Assembly: GCF_030848505.1 (NCBI RefSeq)
Contig: NZ_JAVDDU010000008.1
Location: forward strand, 62,001-126,000
Reading direction: 5' to 3'
DNA: 64,000 nt
From: Marinimicrobium hydrolyticum
GTDB lineage: Bacteria; Pseudomonadota; Gammaproteobacteria; Pseudomonadales; Cellvibrionaceae
The notes under the pieces are model-generated. The model had not been told where the DNA came from and did not search any database. It saw nothing but the letters and a program-made list of their open reading frames with translations. The position numbers were made by a program, and so were the translations under genes. Positions 1 through 8,229 of the stretch are shown piece after piece; position 1 is the first letter of the stretch, and each line of letters starts with the position of its first letter.

Positions 1-1143
1 ACGGCTTTGCACGCTCATAACATGCTGATCACCAATGTAGCGCTTGGCGATTACAAACTGTTCGGAAAGCTGGCTATCCAAGTCCGTGCGGTCGGTGATC
101 ACCACAATGGTTGGGCTTTCCAGTGCCACGCTGCGCATGAGAAGGCGGGTGAGGAACAGCATGGTGTAGCTTTTACCACAGCCGGTCGCACCAAAGTAAG
201 TGCCGCCCTTGCCGTCCCCTTCCGGGCGACGATGCTGGATAATATTGTCGTAGAGCCTGGTGGCAGCGTAATACTGGGGGTAGCGACAGAGGATTTTCTC
301 CTCTCTGTGGGACTTGTCCGGAAAGTGGATAAAGTGCCGGATGACTTCCAGCAGGCGATGCGGGTCAAACAGCCCTTGCAGCAAGGTGTGGAGCGAATCG
401 ATGCCTTTGACTTCGGCGTTCTCATGCTTTTCGATACGACGCCAAGCGTAGTAGAACTCATAGGGCGCGAAGAAGGAGCCCATTTTGCTGTTAGCGCCGT
501 CGCTGATCACGCAGAAGGCGTTGTATTTGAATAGCTCAGGAATATCCCGCTTATAGCGAGTGGTGAGCTGAACGTAGGCCTCGTGAACGTTTACCTCTTC
601 CCGTGTAGCGCTCTTGAATTCGAACACCACCAGCGGCAGGCCGTTGATATAAAGAATGGCATCGGGGATGCGCTTCTCGGTGCCGACGATCTCCAGTTGG
701 TTGACGACCTTGATGATATTACCGCTGCTCTTATAGCCCGCTTTGGGTTCGCGGACCGAGGCATCGACGCTCTCCAATTCCTCATCCGGCGGCTGCCGTA
801 CTTCGGGTAGTTGGCTGTAGTCGACTAGCTGTATATAGAGGTCTTTTTTCTTGTGGTCTTCCCTTTTCAGCACAAAGCCGTCGCTCACCAGCTTCATAAT
901 GGCTTTGTTGCTGTCGTAGAGGTCAGCGGCGGAATAGTTGTTGAGCTTTTGGGTGATCGAGCGGATTTCGCCAGCGGTGATGCCGTCGGGGGTATAGCGC
1001 TTGCGGAGGTAGGTTTCCAGGTCTTCCCGGATCAATACATCTTCGGGCGCGCGCTCAATGGTTGCGCCCGGCACATAGGGATAGCCCTGCTGGCCCAGCA
1101 GGTCGATGATGGCTTGCTCCAGCTTTTCCTCGTTAAAAGCCAC
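1..1143 (-). CDS. hsdR: Type I restriction enzyme R subunit HsdR, 3' part missing (runs off left edge)
   Basis: Endonuclease and translocase subunit of a type I restriction-modification complex. The reading frame is open from a GTG at 1143 to the window edge, giving the first 381 residues of a protein usually near 800-1100. The nuclease domain shows PD at 160-161 followed by EFK at 175-177, the PD-(D/E)XK pattern. The SF2 motor begins with Walker A GATGCGKSY at 318-326 and TDRTDLDSQ (350-358). GTG is the first possible start: an in-frame TAA lies five codons upstream, and AAGGA sits about 9 bases before it. No ATG opens this frame, so ATG-only gene finding would miss it. It is third in hsdM-hsdS-hsdR, 67 bp after hsdS. 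Family certain; intactness cannot be judged. Confidence 0.95.
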   Translation of the reverse strand, partial: MAFNEEKLEQAIIDLLGQQGYPYVPGATIERAPEDVLIREDLETYLRKRYTPDGITAGEIRSITQKLNNYSAADLYDSNKAIMKLVSDGFVLKREDHKKKDLYIQLVDYSQLPEVRQPPDEELESVDASVREPKAGYKSSGNIIKVVNQLEIVGTEKRIPDAILYINGLPLVVFEFKSATREEVNVHEAYVQLTTRYKRDIPELFKYNAFCVISDGANSKMGSFFAPYEFYYAWRRIEKHENAEVKGIDSLHTLLQGLFDPHRLLEVIRHFIHFPDKSHREEKILCRYPQYYAATRLYDNIIQHRRPEGDGKGGTYFGATGCGKSYTMLFLTRLLMRSVALESPTIVVITDRTDLDSQLSEQFVIAKRYIGDQHVMSVQSR

Positions 1144-1210
1144 TACTCTTAGTCCTTATACATCCTGTTTGCCTAGTTTGGCACATAAGTTCGGTTTTTC
1201 CACCCCCTAG

Positions 1211-2590
1211 CTACGCCATAGCGTCTAACAGCTCCTTTTCAGCTGTGGGTATGCGGAGTTCGCCGGAGAGGATTTTGGGAAGAAGAGCATCCCGAGTACC
1301 AGCTAACTTTTTGCACTCTGCTACACCTGAATACCCTTTCTTCCACATCGGGGATACCGCAGCTTCGAATTGTTCTGCCACGTTACGTGGAGGCTTCGCG
1401 ATTTCATAAGCAAGCATATCTTTGGCGCTAGCTCGCGGCATTCTAGTACCTGTGGAACAGGAATTCGCATGTGCAATAAAATCTTCTCTATACGCTGTCA
1501 GGGCCATAAAAGATCGATAAGCAGAATCCTTGGCTCTAAAAACAAGAATATCCGTAGAGCAGATACCGCTTGAGCCCGCCAAAACAACCTTGTGGAAGTA
1601 GGGCCTCAACTTTCCAAACAGCAAGTCTCCGCTTTTAAATTTTGACTTATTACTTTCGACATCTGACCCAATTCCACTTCTCTCGAGAAATAAGCGTTTC
1701 CGACCAATATGTTCAAGTCCAACATAAGTTTCTTTCGAGCCAATCTCTGATGCAGCTACGTTTTCTCTTACATGCGGGGCGACGCTGCCAAAGGGCTCCA
1801 CGCTCCACCCCTCCGGAATCCACCCCAATTCCTCGGTGAACTGAAAACGGCTGGGGAAAAGTTGACGGATGTTGTCAGGGAGTGTGTGGGGCAGTTTGCT
1901 ATTGCTAGCGCCCTGCTCCCGCAGTGCGCAGCGGGCGGCGGCTTTCGCGGCCAGGGGTTCCGGTATTTTATTGCCTGCGGCCAGGGCGTTGTCGATCACC
2001 GGGTCGAAGTCCACGAACCAGCTTTTGAAGAGCGCCTTGGCCATCGATTCGAGGGTTTGGTTGGTTTGGCGGTTGAGAAAAATTTTGGTATTCAGAGCGC
2101 TGAAGAGTTCAGTTACTCGCTTTTGCTCACTGAGTGATGGAACAGGAATTTCTAATGCCTGGACCACAGAAGTTGGTAGAACCCCTGTCCCGTGTCCGGC
2201 TTCCTCCACGAGCGCCAATATCTCTGAACTTTTCGCTTTCAATGCATAAACCAAAAAACTAGGGTCAATATCTGGTTTAGCAACTAACGCTTTCACATCC
2301 TGGTTGAACGATACTGGGCGAGTAGTAATTCCTAGCCGGAACTCGCTTTTAAGACTCATTCCTCGAACCACGAACATTATAGCTCCCGTAGGCGCAAGTC
2401 TAGTCCCGTTTCCCAGCGCTAGTTCTGTCACTTTATCTTCTGAGTCATTTATATAAAAGTCATGTAAACTTTTAGCACTAATCCATGGAATATCACCGCC
2501 CCAGAACTCGGGCCTGCTTTTTCTGGGAGTTCCGCCTGAATACCAAGTAGCACAATCTTTTAGCGGTCTTAATGTCCATTCACCCCCCAT
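1211..2590 (-). CDS. hsdS: Type I restriction-modification specificity subunit HsdS
   Basis: DNA target-recognition subunit shared by the methylase and restriction complexes; it sets the bipartite recognition sequence. At 459 aa it has normal length and the usual two-half layout. The first target-recognition domain is at about 1-165 (starts EWTLRPLKDCATWYSGGTP), followed by a central conserved helix with ALFKSWFVDFDPV near 190-205. The second domain starts near 255 (LGWIPEGWSVEPFG) and the C-terminal repeat ends in LLPKILSGELRIP. Its start overlaps the end of hsdM by 11 bp, indicating translational coupling. The recognition sequence cannot be read from the protein alone. No frameshift is seen, so it is probably functional. 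Confidence 0.95.
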   Translation of the reverse strand: MGGEWTLRPLKDCATWYSGGTPRKSRPEFWGGDIPWISAKSLHDFYINDSEDKVTELALGNGTRLAPTGAIMFVVRGMSLKSEFRLGITTRPVSFNQDVKALVAKPDIDPSFLVYALKAKSSEILALVEEAGHGTGVLPTSVVQALEIPVPSLSEQKRVTELFSALNTKIFLNRQTNQTLESMAKALFKSWFVDFDPVIDNALAAGNKIPEPLAAKAAARCALREQGASNSKLPHTLPDNIRQLFPSRFQFTEELGWIPEGWSVEPFGSVAPHVRENVAASEIGSKETYVGLEHIGRKRLFLERSGIGSDVESNKSKFKSGDLLFGKLRPYFHKVVLAGSSGICSTDILVFRAKDSAYRSFMALTAYREDFIAHANSCSTGTRMPRASAKDMLAYEIAKPPRNVAEQFEAAVSPMWKKGYSGVAECKKLAGTRDALLPKILSGELRIPTAEKELLDAMA

Positions 2591-4232
2591 AACCCAACAC
2601 CTCTAAGTTCTCCCGAATCACCGCATCTAGTTTCTGCGATTCTTCCATCTGCTGGTACAGAGTTTTGGTCAGTTCGGCCATCTTGGTTTCAAAAGGAATG
2701 CCGTCGTTTTCGGCTTCGGCGGCGCCGACGTAGCGGCCGGGTGTGAGGACGTAGTCGTTGGCTTTGATGTCGTCCAGTGTGGTGGCTTTGCAGAAGCCGG
2801 GGATGTCTTCGTAGTTTTCTGGATTCCCGCTTTCGCGGGAATGACGGGAGGAGTCGCGGGAATGACGAGGAGCTTGGACCGGCTCGCCGCGCCAGGCGTG
2901 GTAGGTGTTGGCGATGGTGGCGATGTCTTCGGGTGTTAATTCTTTGTGAACGCGGCTGATCATGCTGCCCATGTTGCGGGCGTCGATGAATAGAGTTTCG
3001 CCCTCGCGGTCGCGGAAGTGTTTGCGGCCGTCGGTGAAGGTTTGTGCTTTTTTGTTTTTGGTGAGGAACCAAAGGCACACGGGAATTTGGGTGGTGTAGA
3101 ACAACTGGCCCGGGAGCGCGATCATGCAGTCCACCAGGTCGTTCTCTATAATCTTCTGACGAATCTTACCTTCGCCGCTGGTGTTGGAGGACATGGAGCC
3201 GTTGGCCAGTACAAAACCGGCGATGCCGTTCTCGCTGAGCTTGGACACCATGTGCAGTATCCAGGCGTAGTTGGCATTGCCGGTGGGTGGAACGTCGTAA
3301 CCGGCCCAGCGGGCGTCATCGGTGAGTTCGTTATCGGCCCGCCACTGTTTTTGATTGAAGGGCGGATTGGCCATGATGAAGTCCGCCTTCAAGTCCTGGT
3401 GTTGGTCCTTAAAGAAGGTATCCGCCGGGACTTCACCCAGATTGCCGGCAATGCCGCGAATGGCCAGGTTCATTTTGGCCAGCTTGTAGGTGGTGCCGGT
3501 GTATTCCTGACCGTAGATGGAGATGTCTTTCTGATTGCCGGAGTGGTTTTCCACAAACTTAACCGACTGAACGAACATGCCGCCGCTGCCACAGCAAGGG
3601 TCATAAATTTTGCCTTTGTAGGGCTCAATCATTTCCGCAATCAAGTTAACGATGCATTTGGGCGTATAAAATTCGCCCCCGCCCTTGCCTTCGGCGGCTG
3701 CGAATTTACCCAGGAAGTATTCGTAGACGCGGCCCACCACGTCCGTCTGGGCGTCGGCCCCAGTGCCGCTGTTATCGATAGTCTCGATGTTGTTGATGGT
3801 GTCGATCAGCGCGGACAGTTTGCTGGGGTCCAGTCCCAGGCGGGAGAAGTAGTTGTCCGGCAAGGCGCCTTTGAGCTGTTTGTTGTTCTTCTCCACCGTG
3901 CTGAGCGCGGTATCCACCCGCAGGGCGATATCGTCTTGCTTGGCGTGCTGTACCAGGGTGGACCAGCGGGCATCCTCTGGAAGGTAGAAGACGTTGCGCA
4001 TGGCGTAGAATTCAACCTTATTCGTGTACTTGCCCTTGCCCTCGTCGATCAGCTCCTGCTTCCGCGCCTCGAACTTGTCGCTGGCGAACTTGAGGAAGAT
4101 CAGGCTCAGCACCACGTGCTTGTATTCGGAGGATTCAACGGTACCGCGCAGTTTGTTGGCGGTATCCCAGAGGGTTTCTTCAAAGCCTTTGGTGTTTTTC
4201 GATTCTTTGGTCTTGGTAGCTTTCTTGGCCAT
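2580..4232 (-). CDS. hsdM: Type I restriction-modification methyltransferase HsdM, with a palindromic repeat inserted in frame
   Basis: N6-adenine DNA methyltransferase subunit, 550 aa. An N-terminal helical HsdM domain precedes the SAM-binding motif (DPCCGSGGMF), the catalytic NPPF (in FIMANPPFNQ) and GEFYTPK. The C-terminal YVLTPGRYVGAAE motif is typical of the family. Residues about 455-471 (APRHSRDSSRHSRESGNPE) do not look like HsdM: they are the translation of a dispersed palindromic repeat that also occurs between genes at 15.9 and 16.8 kb. The insertion keeps the frame and falls between WRGE and YEDIPGFCK, in a linker before the C-terminal motif, so activity may be kept. First gene of the hsd operon. 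The ATG at 4232 is the natural start. Confidence 0.96.
   Translation of the reverse strand: MAKKATKTKESKNTKGFEETLWDTANKLRGTVESSEYKHVVLSLIFLKFASDKFEARKQELIDEGKGKYTNKVEFYAMRNVFYLPEDARWSTLVQHAKQDDIALRVDTALSTVEKNNKQLKGALPDNYFSRLGLDPSKLSALIDTINNIETIDNSGTGADAQTDVVGRVYEYFLGKFAAAEGKGGGEFYTPKCIVNLIAEMIEPYKGKIYDPCCGSGGMFVQSVKFVENHSGNQKDISIYGQEYTGTTYKLAKMNLAIRGIAGNLGEVPADTFFKDQHQDLKADFIMANPPFNQKQWRADNELTDDARWAGYDVPPTGNANYAWILHMVSKLSENGIAGFVLANGSMSSNTSGEGKIRQKIIENDLVDCMIALPGQLFYTTQIPVCLWFLTKNKKAQTFTDGRKHFRDREGETLFIDARNMGSMISRVHKELTPEDIATIANTYHAWRGEPVQAPRHSRDSSRHSRESGNPENYEDIPGFCKATTLDDIKANDYVLTPGRYVGAAEAENDGIPFETKMAELTKTLYQQMEESQKLDAVIRENLEVLGYGG
2820..2867. repeat. REP-like palindrome inside the hsdM coding region
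   Basis: A perfect palindrome at 2823-2842 (arms ATTCCCGC / GCGGGAAT) is followed by GACG and then by a second half-copy, GCGGGAATGACG, at 2856-2867. The same core occurs at 15867-15886 and, with one change in the loop, near 16742. Read on the minus strand it encodes the HSRESGNP-type peptide inside HsdM. Confidence 0.9.
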
Positions 4233-4550
4233 TACTGCTTGTCCCCGGGGCCAGGAGATGCGAAGGCTCCCAGCTTATTATTTACTTTAAAATTCGATCA
4301 TATCTTATTGATAATTATGGATTTCACTGAGTTCTTTCGAGCTCTGGAGAATATCTACGCTGAGGTGATACCCCCGCAAAAAATGGAGGCCCGATTATGC
4401 ATTATCTGGTGCCAGATATCATGTTTATCGGGGTATTTGGTCACATGGAGACTTATTCCGGCAATTGCGGATCTATCGGGCCTCGAGGACCGGGAAGGGA
4501 TTCTTGATGGCAAGACTATGGTTCCTGGGCCAGTACCTGGAGGATCACCC
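4233..4550. other. Intergenic region before the hsd operon, no gene seen
   Basis: This stretch of 318 bases between the hsdM start and the end of the YchJ-like gene has no convincing coding frame. An AT-rich patch at about 4275-4325 lies 45-95 bases upstream of hsdM and is the likely promoter zone, but I could not fix -35 and -10 boxes. Confidence 0.4.
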
Positions 4551-5000
4551 TCACCCACAACACCGCTTGAACTTACGCCCACTGCCACACAGGCAGCTAT
4601 CGTTCCGCGCCGGTTTGATGCTTTCGTCCTGGGTTTCGCCGCTGACATAGAACCAGCGCTCGGACTCTCGTACAAACGTTGAGCGTTCTTCCAGAAAGCG
4701 CCATTGGTTGCCAGCGCGGTAATACGCTCTGAAATGGACATGGCCTTGGTCACCGATAGCGTCACTGGCGAGTATCGACAGCCCCACCCAGTCTGGGCTG
4801 TCGGTCAAATCCAGGGCTTTGGGCCGAGTCGACGAATGCCAGGTGGCTGTCAGGTAATCTGCCCGGTTTTGTACAAAGGCGCTAAACCGGGAGCGCATCA
4901 GCGCTTCCGGTGTGGGTGCCGGTTCTCCCGCATGGTAACGGCCGCAGCAGCGTTCATAGGTTTTTTGGCTGCCGCAGGGGCATATCTGGGAGTCTTTCAT
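4551..5000 (-). CDS. ychJ: YchJ-like SEC-C motif protein
   Basis: Small 149-aa protein with zinc-binding SEC-C motifs at both ends: CPCGSQKTYERCCGRY near 8-23 and CLCGSGRKFKRCCG at the extreme C-terminus. Between them lies an NTF2-like fold region (ALMRSRFSAFVQNRADYLTATWH) that is standard for the YchJ/UPF0225 family. The family's biochemical role is not established; SEC-C motifs bind zinc and often mediate contact with other proteins or ribosome-associated factors. It follows the RES toxin gene by 25 bp on the same strand and may be read through from that promoter. No damage seen. Confidence 0.9.
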   Translation of the reverse strand: MKDSQICPCGSQKTYERCCGRYHAGEPAPTPEALMRSRFSAFVQNRADYLTATWHSSTRPKALDLTDSPDWVGLSILASDAIGDQGHVHFRAYYRAGNQWRFLEERSTFVRESERWFYVSGETQDESIKPARNDSCLCGSGRKFKRCCG

Positions 5001-5025
5001 ACATCAGCTTCCGGGTCACAGTTCG

Positions 5026-5718
5026 CTAGCTCTCTTGCAGTGTAATCTTGCTGGCACTGGAAATGGAGCTGCCATTCCAGATGAACTCATAGTGAGCAGC
5101 CTGGACTACGCGGCGGACGCCACTCGGTGTGAACAGTCCCCAGCATGTGGCCCCCGGGTCCCGTACAGATCGGTAGGCCAGGCCTTGGTCTCCCGCTTTT
5201 TTGAGTTTGGTGCCCAGAGTACGGCTTTCGGTATAGTCCTCGGGATCGTAGATAGGGTGGTCGAGGGACAGCTTTGTCGCATCAGTCATAGGGGTAGCCG
5301 CAAATGAACAGCGCAAGCCGCGAAATACCAAGCGGTCGTACTTCAGCCCCTCTACCCCGGCGAGATAGCGCCCCTGGTGATAGCGCACTTCTTTGATGGC
5401 CGTTTCCATGGATTCCGCCAGATAGAGTACGCCGAACTGGCCGTCGCTGAAGCGGCTGCCTTCCGGGTTAACGTGGGTGAATGGCGCCACGGCGTAGGAG
5501 CAGCCGCTAATGCCCCAGGGGATGTCGGTACGCGGAATCAGGTTTAGATCCCCCGCCTGGGTTAGCAGGCGGGGATTGGTGCGGGCTTGCAGTTGGTACA
5601 GTGCGTCGAAGTCCTCGGCGCTGGCGACATCCTCGAACAGGTCAATGGGCGGGTAGCGCGAGCTGACCAGGCGGTAGGCCTTAGGTTGGTCGATGGTGAT
5701 TTTCGGCAGCTTCACCAC
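5026..5718 (-). CDS. RES-domain toxin of a RES/Xre toxin-antitoxin module
   Basis: 230 aa. RES-domain toxins degrade NAD+ in the cell and have a fold related to ADP-ribosyltransferases. Visible RES features are the early YRLVSSRYPP arginine motif, the central GVLYLAESMETAIKEVRYH (glycine, tyrosine and glutamate of the active site) and a C-terminal segment with TLGTKL and GLAYRSVRDPG (conserved serine). The start overlaps the end of the Xre-type gene by 7 bp, the usual antitoxin-first order. Other ADP-ribosyl-fold enzymes are conceivable, but the RES motifs plus partner make this call strong. Confidence 0.92.
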   Translation of the reverse strand: MVKLPKITIDQPKAYRLVSSRYPPIDLFEDVASAEDFDALYQLQARTNPRLLTQAGDLNLIPRTDIPWGISGCSYAVAPFTHVNPEGSRFSDGQFGVLYLAESMETAIKEVRYHQGRYLAGVEGLKYDRLVFRGLRCSFAATPMTDATKLSLDHPIYDPEDYTESRTLGTKLKKAGDQGLAYRSVRDPGATCWGLFTPSGVRRVVQAAHYEFIWNGSSISSASKITLQES

Positions 5719-6113
5719 TGCCCTCCTCTGAGCCCGTCAATCCGCTTGAAGGTTTCGTACAGGGCCGCAAAGGAGCCGGTACTGATGATATCCAGCGGCG
5801 CAGCGCCGTTGAAGAACGGATTGTGGTTCTTCATGGACATGAAGCCGTACCGGTTTTCGGGGTTTTCAAACACCATGCCCAGGCTGGCGTGCATGTTGAG
5901 CAGATAGCTTATCCGCTCCAGTTGATCAGCGCTGAGTCGCGCGCTCGCCGGGTTGTCGCGGTATTTGTAGAAGGTGGCGCGGGGCAGGCTCAGAATGGCC
6001 TGCTGCTGGTCATTGTCACAGCCCCACTTCTCCAGAATGTTGAAGGCGGCGGCCAAGCCGGCTCCCGCCATGCGGGCTTTGTCGGCCTGCTGCTTTAGCT
6101 TCGCTTGCGCCAT
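5712..6113 (-). CDS. Xre/MbcA/ParS-type antitoxin
   Basis: 133 aa from the ATG at 6113, which has GAGGAA four bases upstream; a TTG-started extension of 13 codons (to 6152) lacks a comparable ribosome site and would run into the -10 box. The N-terminal helix-turn-helix reads ILEKWGCDNDQQQAILSLPRATFYKYRDNP. The C-terminal toxin-binding domain (DUF2384-like) has LSADQLERISYLLNMHASL and the NPFFNGAAPLDIISTGS segment typical of Xre partners of RES toxins. It should neutralise the downstream toxin and repress its own promoter. The overlapping operator at 6173-6192 fits this. Confidence 0.92.
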   Translation of the reverse strand: MAQAKLKQQADKARMAGAGLAAAFNILEKWGCDNDQQQAILSLPRATFYKYRDNPASARLSADQLERISYLLNMHASLGMVFENPENRYGFMSMKNHNPFFNGAAPLDIISTGSFAALYETFKRIDGLRGGQW

Positions 6114-6151
6114 GGTTTCCTCGCGTTTGTCTAAACTGATCCTTATGTCCA

Positions 6152-6192
6152 ATTGTAGACTTTAATAGCTATTAAGTCCATATTTGGACTTA
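6152..6192 (-). promoter_or_regulatory. Promoter and operator of the RES/Xre module
   Basis: On the minus strand, TGGACT (6180-6175, four of six -35 matches) and TACAAT (6157-6152, five of six -10 matches) are separated by 17 bases. The -35 box is part of a perfect inverted repeat with arms TAAGTCCA (6173-6180) and TGGACTTA (6185-6192) and a 4-base spacer. A further half-site, GTCCA, lies at 6147-6151. This layout suits autorepression by the Xre protein. Confidence 0.75.
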
Positions 6193-6290
6193 TCTGGTAT
6201 TGAGGACTGGGTTTCAAAGTCACTCTCACCGGACAGCATCTGTGTTTGTTCGATTGCATCTAAGTCGACTACAATCGAGAGCGGTGACGC

Positions 6291-6320
6291 AATGCATTGG
6301 AGTTTGTGAGCTCCAACGCA
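6291..6320. promoter_or_regulatory. Inverted repeat upstream of the DUF4153 gene
   Basis: Arms TTGGAG (6297-6302) and CTCCAA (6311-6316) extend outward with one mismatch to about 10 bp. It lies 60 bases before the DUF4153 start and could be an operator or a leader hairpin. The role is a guess. Confidence 0.3.
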
Positions 6321-6375
6321 TGTGCGCAGCCAGGTGTGTAGTTTTGATAATAAATAAGAACACACGGATCAATAT

Positions 6376-8127
6376 ATGATTAACTCCCTGTCCAAGGAAA
6401 ACCGGCTGGCACTGATTATTCTCGCCATCGTTCAGTCAATTCTGTTGCTTCTGCTGCATAAATCCATCAATCACACCGTTTGGCCCGCGACTTCACCCCA
6501 ATGGCTTTACGCGCTGTATACCGTTGCGATTGGTTTACCGTTGTTTTTGTATCTTGGCGCAACGCATTGGAAGGAGAAGGCAAACGGCATTACCGCCGTG
6601 ATTTTGGGGGGAGTGCTGTTCTGGCTAGGGTGGCACGCCGGTTGGCTGAGTGCACCGCTGCTGGAAGATACCAATTACCGCTATCATGGGGGTACCTATT
6701 CCCTAAGCTGCGGCCTGTTCGTCGCTCTGTTTATTCTGGCTTTTTTCTTCCGCACCTGGCGCGAGCACGGCCGGTTGGAATATTCGGGCCTGCTGGAAAA
6801 CTCCTGGCGTAACGCCCTGACTCTTGCCTTTCTCGCGCTGTTCATTCTGGTGTTTTGGCTGCTGTTGTTCTTGTGGGCAATGCTGTTTGGTGTAATCGGC
6901 ATCGAGTTTTTTATCGACCTGTTTATAGAGCCGGAGTTTATCTATCCCGTCACCGGCTTGGTGGTCGGTTGGGGGCTGGGGCTGATTCGCGGGCGCGAGA
7001 GCTTAATCGCCACCGTGCGTAATTTATGCGAAGCCCTTACCCGAGCTCTCCTGCCACTGGTGGCGCTGATCCTGATACTGTTTCTGGCCGCCCTGCCCTT
7101 TACCGGCCTCACGCCTTTGTGGGATACGGGGTTTTCAGCGGCTCTGATGCTCTGGCTTGCAGCCATTTTGCTTTATTTTTTTAATGCGGTGACCGCAGAG
7201 CACGAGCAGCCTTTCGGTAAGTCTCCTTACCTGCGCAGACTGCTCATTGTTGCCCTGCTCTTGCTACCCATTACCGTGCTGCTGGCGGGCTGGTCTTTGG
7301 GCCTGCGCATTGATCAATACGGGATTACCCTTGGCCGACTTCGGGGCGGGCTTGTCCTGTTGTTTGTCGGCCTGTTCAGCTTCGGCTACGCGGCCCTGAT
7401 ACTGCTTGACCGAGGGCTGGTCCTCTCTCGCTTCCGTCGCTGGAACATTCTAGTAGGAGGGGCTTTAGCGCTGGTACTGATTCTGATCCATACGCCGGTA
7501 TTGGACCTCCATAAGTGGTCCGCACAGAGCCAGGTTGCGCGCTTAGAGAGCGGCACCACTAACCCTGAAGATTTTGATGCGCTTTATTTGCGCTTCAATC
7601 TGGGAGCCTACGGTACCAATGCCTTAAGGTCTTTGCAGGCGGATGAATGGGTTGCGGATAACACTGAACTTAAAGAAAACATCGATAACGCACTTACAGC
7701 CACCACCCGGTGGCGTCGGCAGGTACCAGCACAGCAAAACGACATTGAATGGCGCAGAGCGCAATTTCAGCTGTTACCCGGTACGGAGCTCAGCGATGAA
7801 TTTCTTGAGGGGTTGGATCCAGAACAGCAGAATTGCCTGAGCGGACAGGCTCACTGCGTGCTGGGGGATATTGAGCATCGGAACAACCGCTATCGCGTGA
7901 CCACGACCAGCCGGCCTTACATGCACCAAGCTCCGGCCTGGCAGTGGCGCAACGAGCAATGGCAGTTTATCGGTCAAGTCCGCCGCTTCGGTTGCAAAAG
8001 CGATGAGGCCACTGTGGATCTGGAGCAACCCTTCTCTCTTGTCGAAAGCGAATTTTTCCTATTTCGCAATGGCTCCTGCTTGTTCCAGTTGCAGCCATCG
8101 GAATCCCATGTCAGGGGTTTTCTCTGA
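6376..8127 (+). CDS. DUF4153-type multispanning membrane protein
   Basis: 583 aa. Roughly the first 375 residues form about ten to twelve hydrophobic segments, beginning with LALIILAIVQSILLLLLH. The C-terminal third is soluble and probably periplasmic, and starts after LVGGALALVLILIHTPVLDL. The opening NRLALIILAIVQ and the overall layout match DUF4153 proteins of gammaproteobacteria, whose function is unknown. It is a single gene between the RES/Xre promoter region and a convergent exported-protein gene. ATG at 6376 chosen as the only sensible start before the first membrane helix. No catalytic motif is visible. Confidence 0.75.
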   Translation: MINSLSKENRLALIILAIVQSILLLLLHKSINHTVWPATSPQWLYALYTVAIGLPLFLYLGATHWKEKANGITAVILGGVLFWLGWHAGWLSAPLLEDTNYRYHGGTYSLSCGLFVALFILAFFFRTWREHGRLEYSGLLENSWRNALTLAFLALFILVFWLLLFLWAMLFGVIGIEFFIDLFIEPEFIYPVTGLVVGWGLGLIRGRESLIATVRNLCEALTRALLPLVALILILFLAALPFTGLTPLWDTGFSAALMLWLAAILLYFFNAVTAEHEQPFGKSPYLRRLLIVALLLLPITVLLAGWSLGLRIDQYGITLGRLRGGLVLLFVGLFSFGYAALILLDRGLVLSRFRRWNILVGGALALVLILIHTPVLDLHKWSAQSQVARLESGTTNPEDFDALYLRFNLGAYGTNALRSLQADEWVADNTELKENIDNALTATTRWRRQVPAQQNDIEWRRAQFQLLPGTELSDEFLEGLDPEQQNCLSGQAHCVLGDIEHRNNRYRVTTTSRPYMHQAPAWQWRNEQWQFIGQVRRFGCKSDEATVDLEQPFSLVESEFFLFRNGSCLFQLQPSESHVRGFL

Positions 8128-8134
8128 GCGGTTT

Positions 8135-8203
8135 CCCACCTGGTACACGCCAGGTGGGCTTCGCGGATTACCACACCCCAACCCGGCGGGCGACGCCGCC
8201 GGG
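8135..8203. terminator. Two hairpins between convergent genes
   Basis: The first hairpin has perfect 9-bp arms CCCACCTGG / CCAGGTGGG (8135-8143, 8150-8158). The second has 8-bp arms CCCGGCGG / CCGCCGGG (8182-8189, 8196-8203). Neither has a strong T run. Their place between the DUF4153 gene and the convergent gene ending at 8230 suggests a two-sided transcription stop. Confidence 0.5.
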
Positions 8204-8229
8204 CGACAAATCGGGCGGAATCCTGTTAT

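Noticed and set aside
7-1152. Several plus-strand open frames at the left edge
   Set aside because: They lie opposite hsdR, whose minus-strand frame is open throughout and carries nuclease and Walker motifs.
3018-4682. A 554-codon open frame on the plus strand opposite hsdM
   Set aside because: It mirrors a well-supported HsdM with all its motifs, and its own product has no recognisable domain or ribosome site.
6162-6365. A 67-codon minus-strand frame
   Set aside because: It covers the RES/Xre operator and the DUF4153 upstream region, has no ribosome site and no similarity I recognise.
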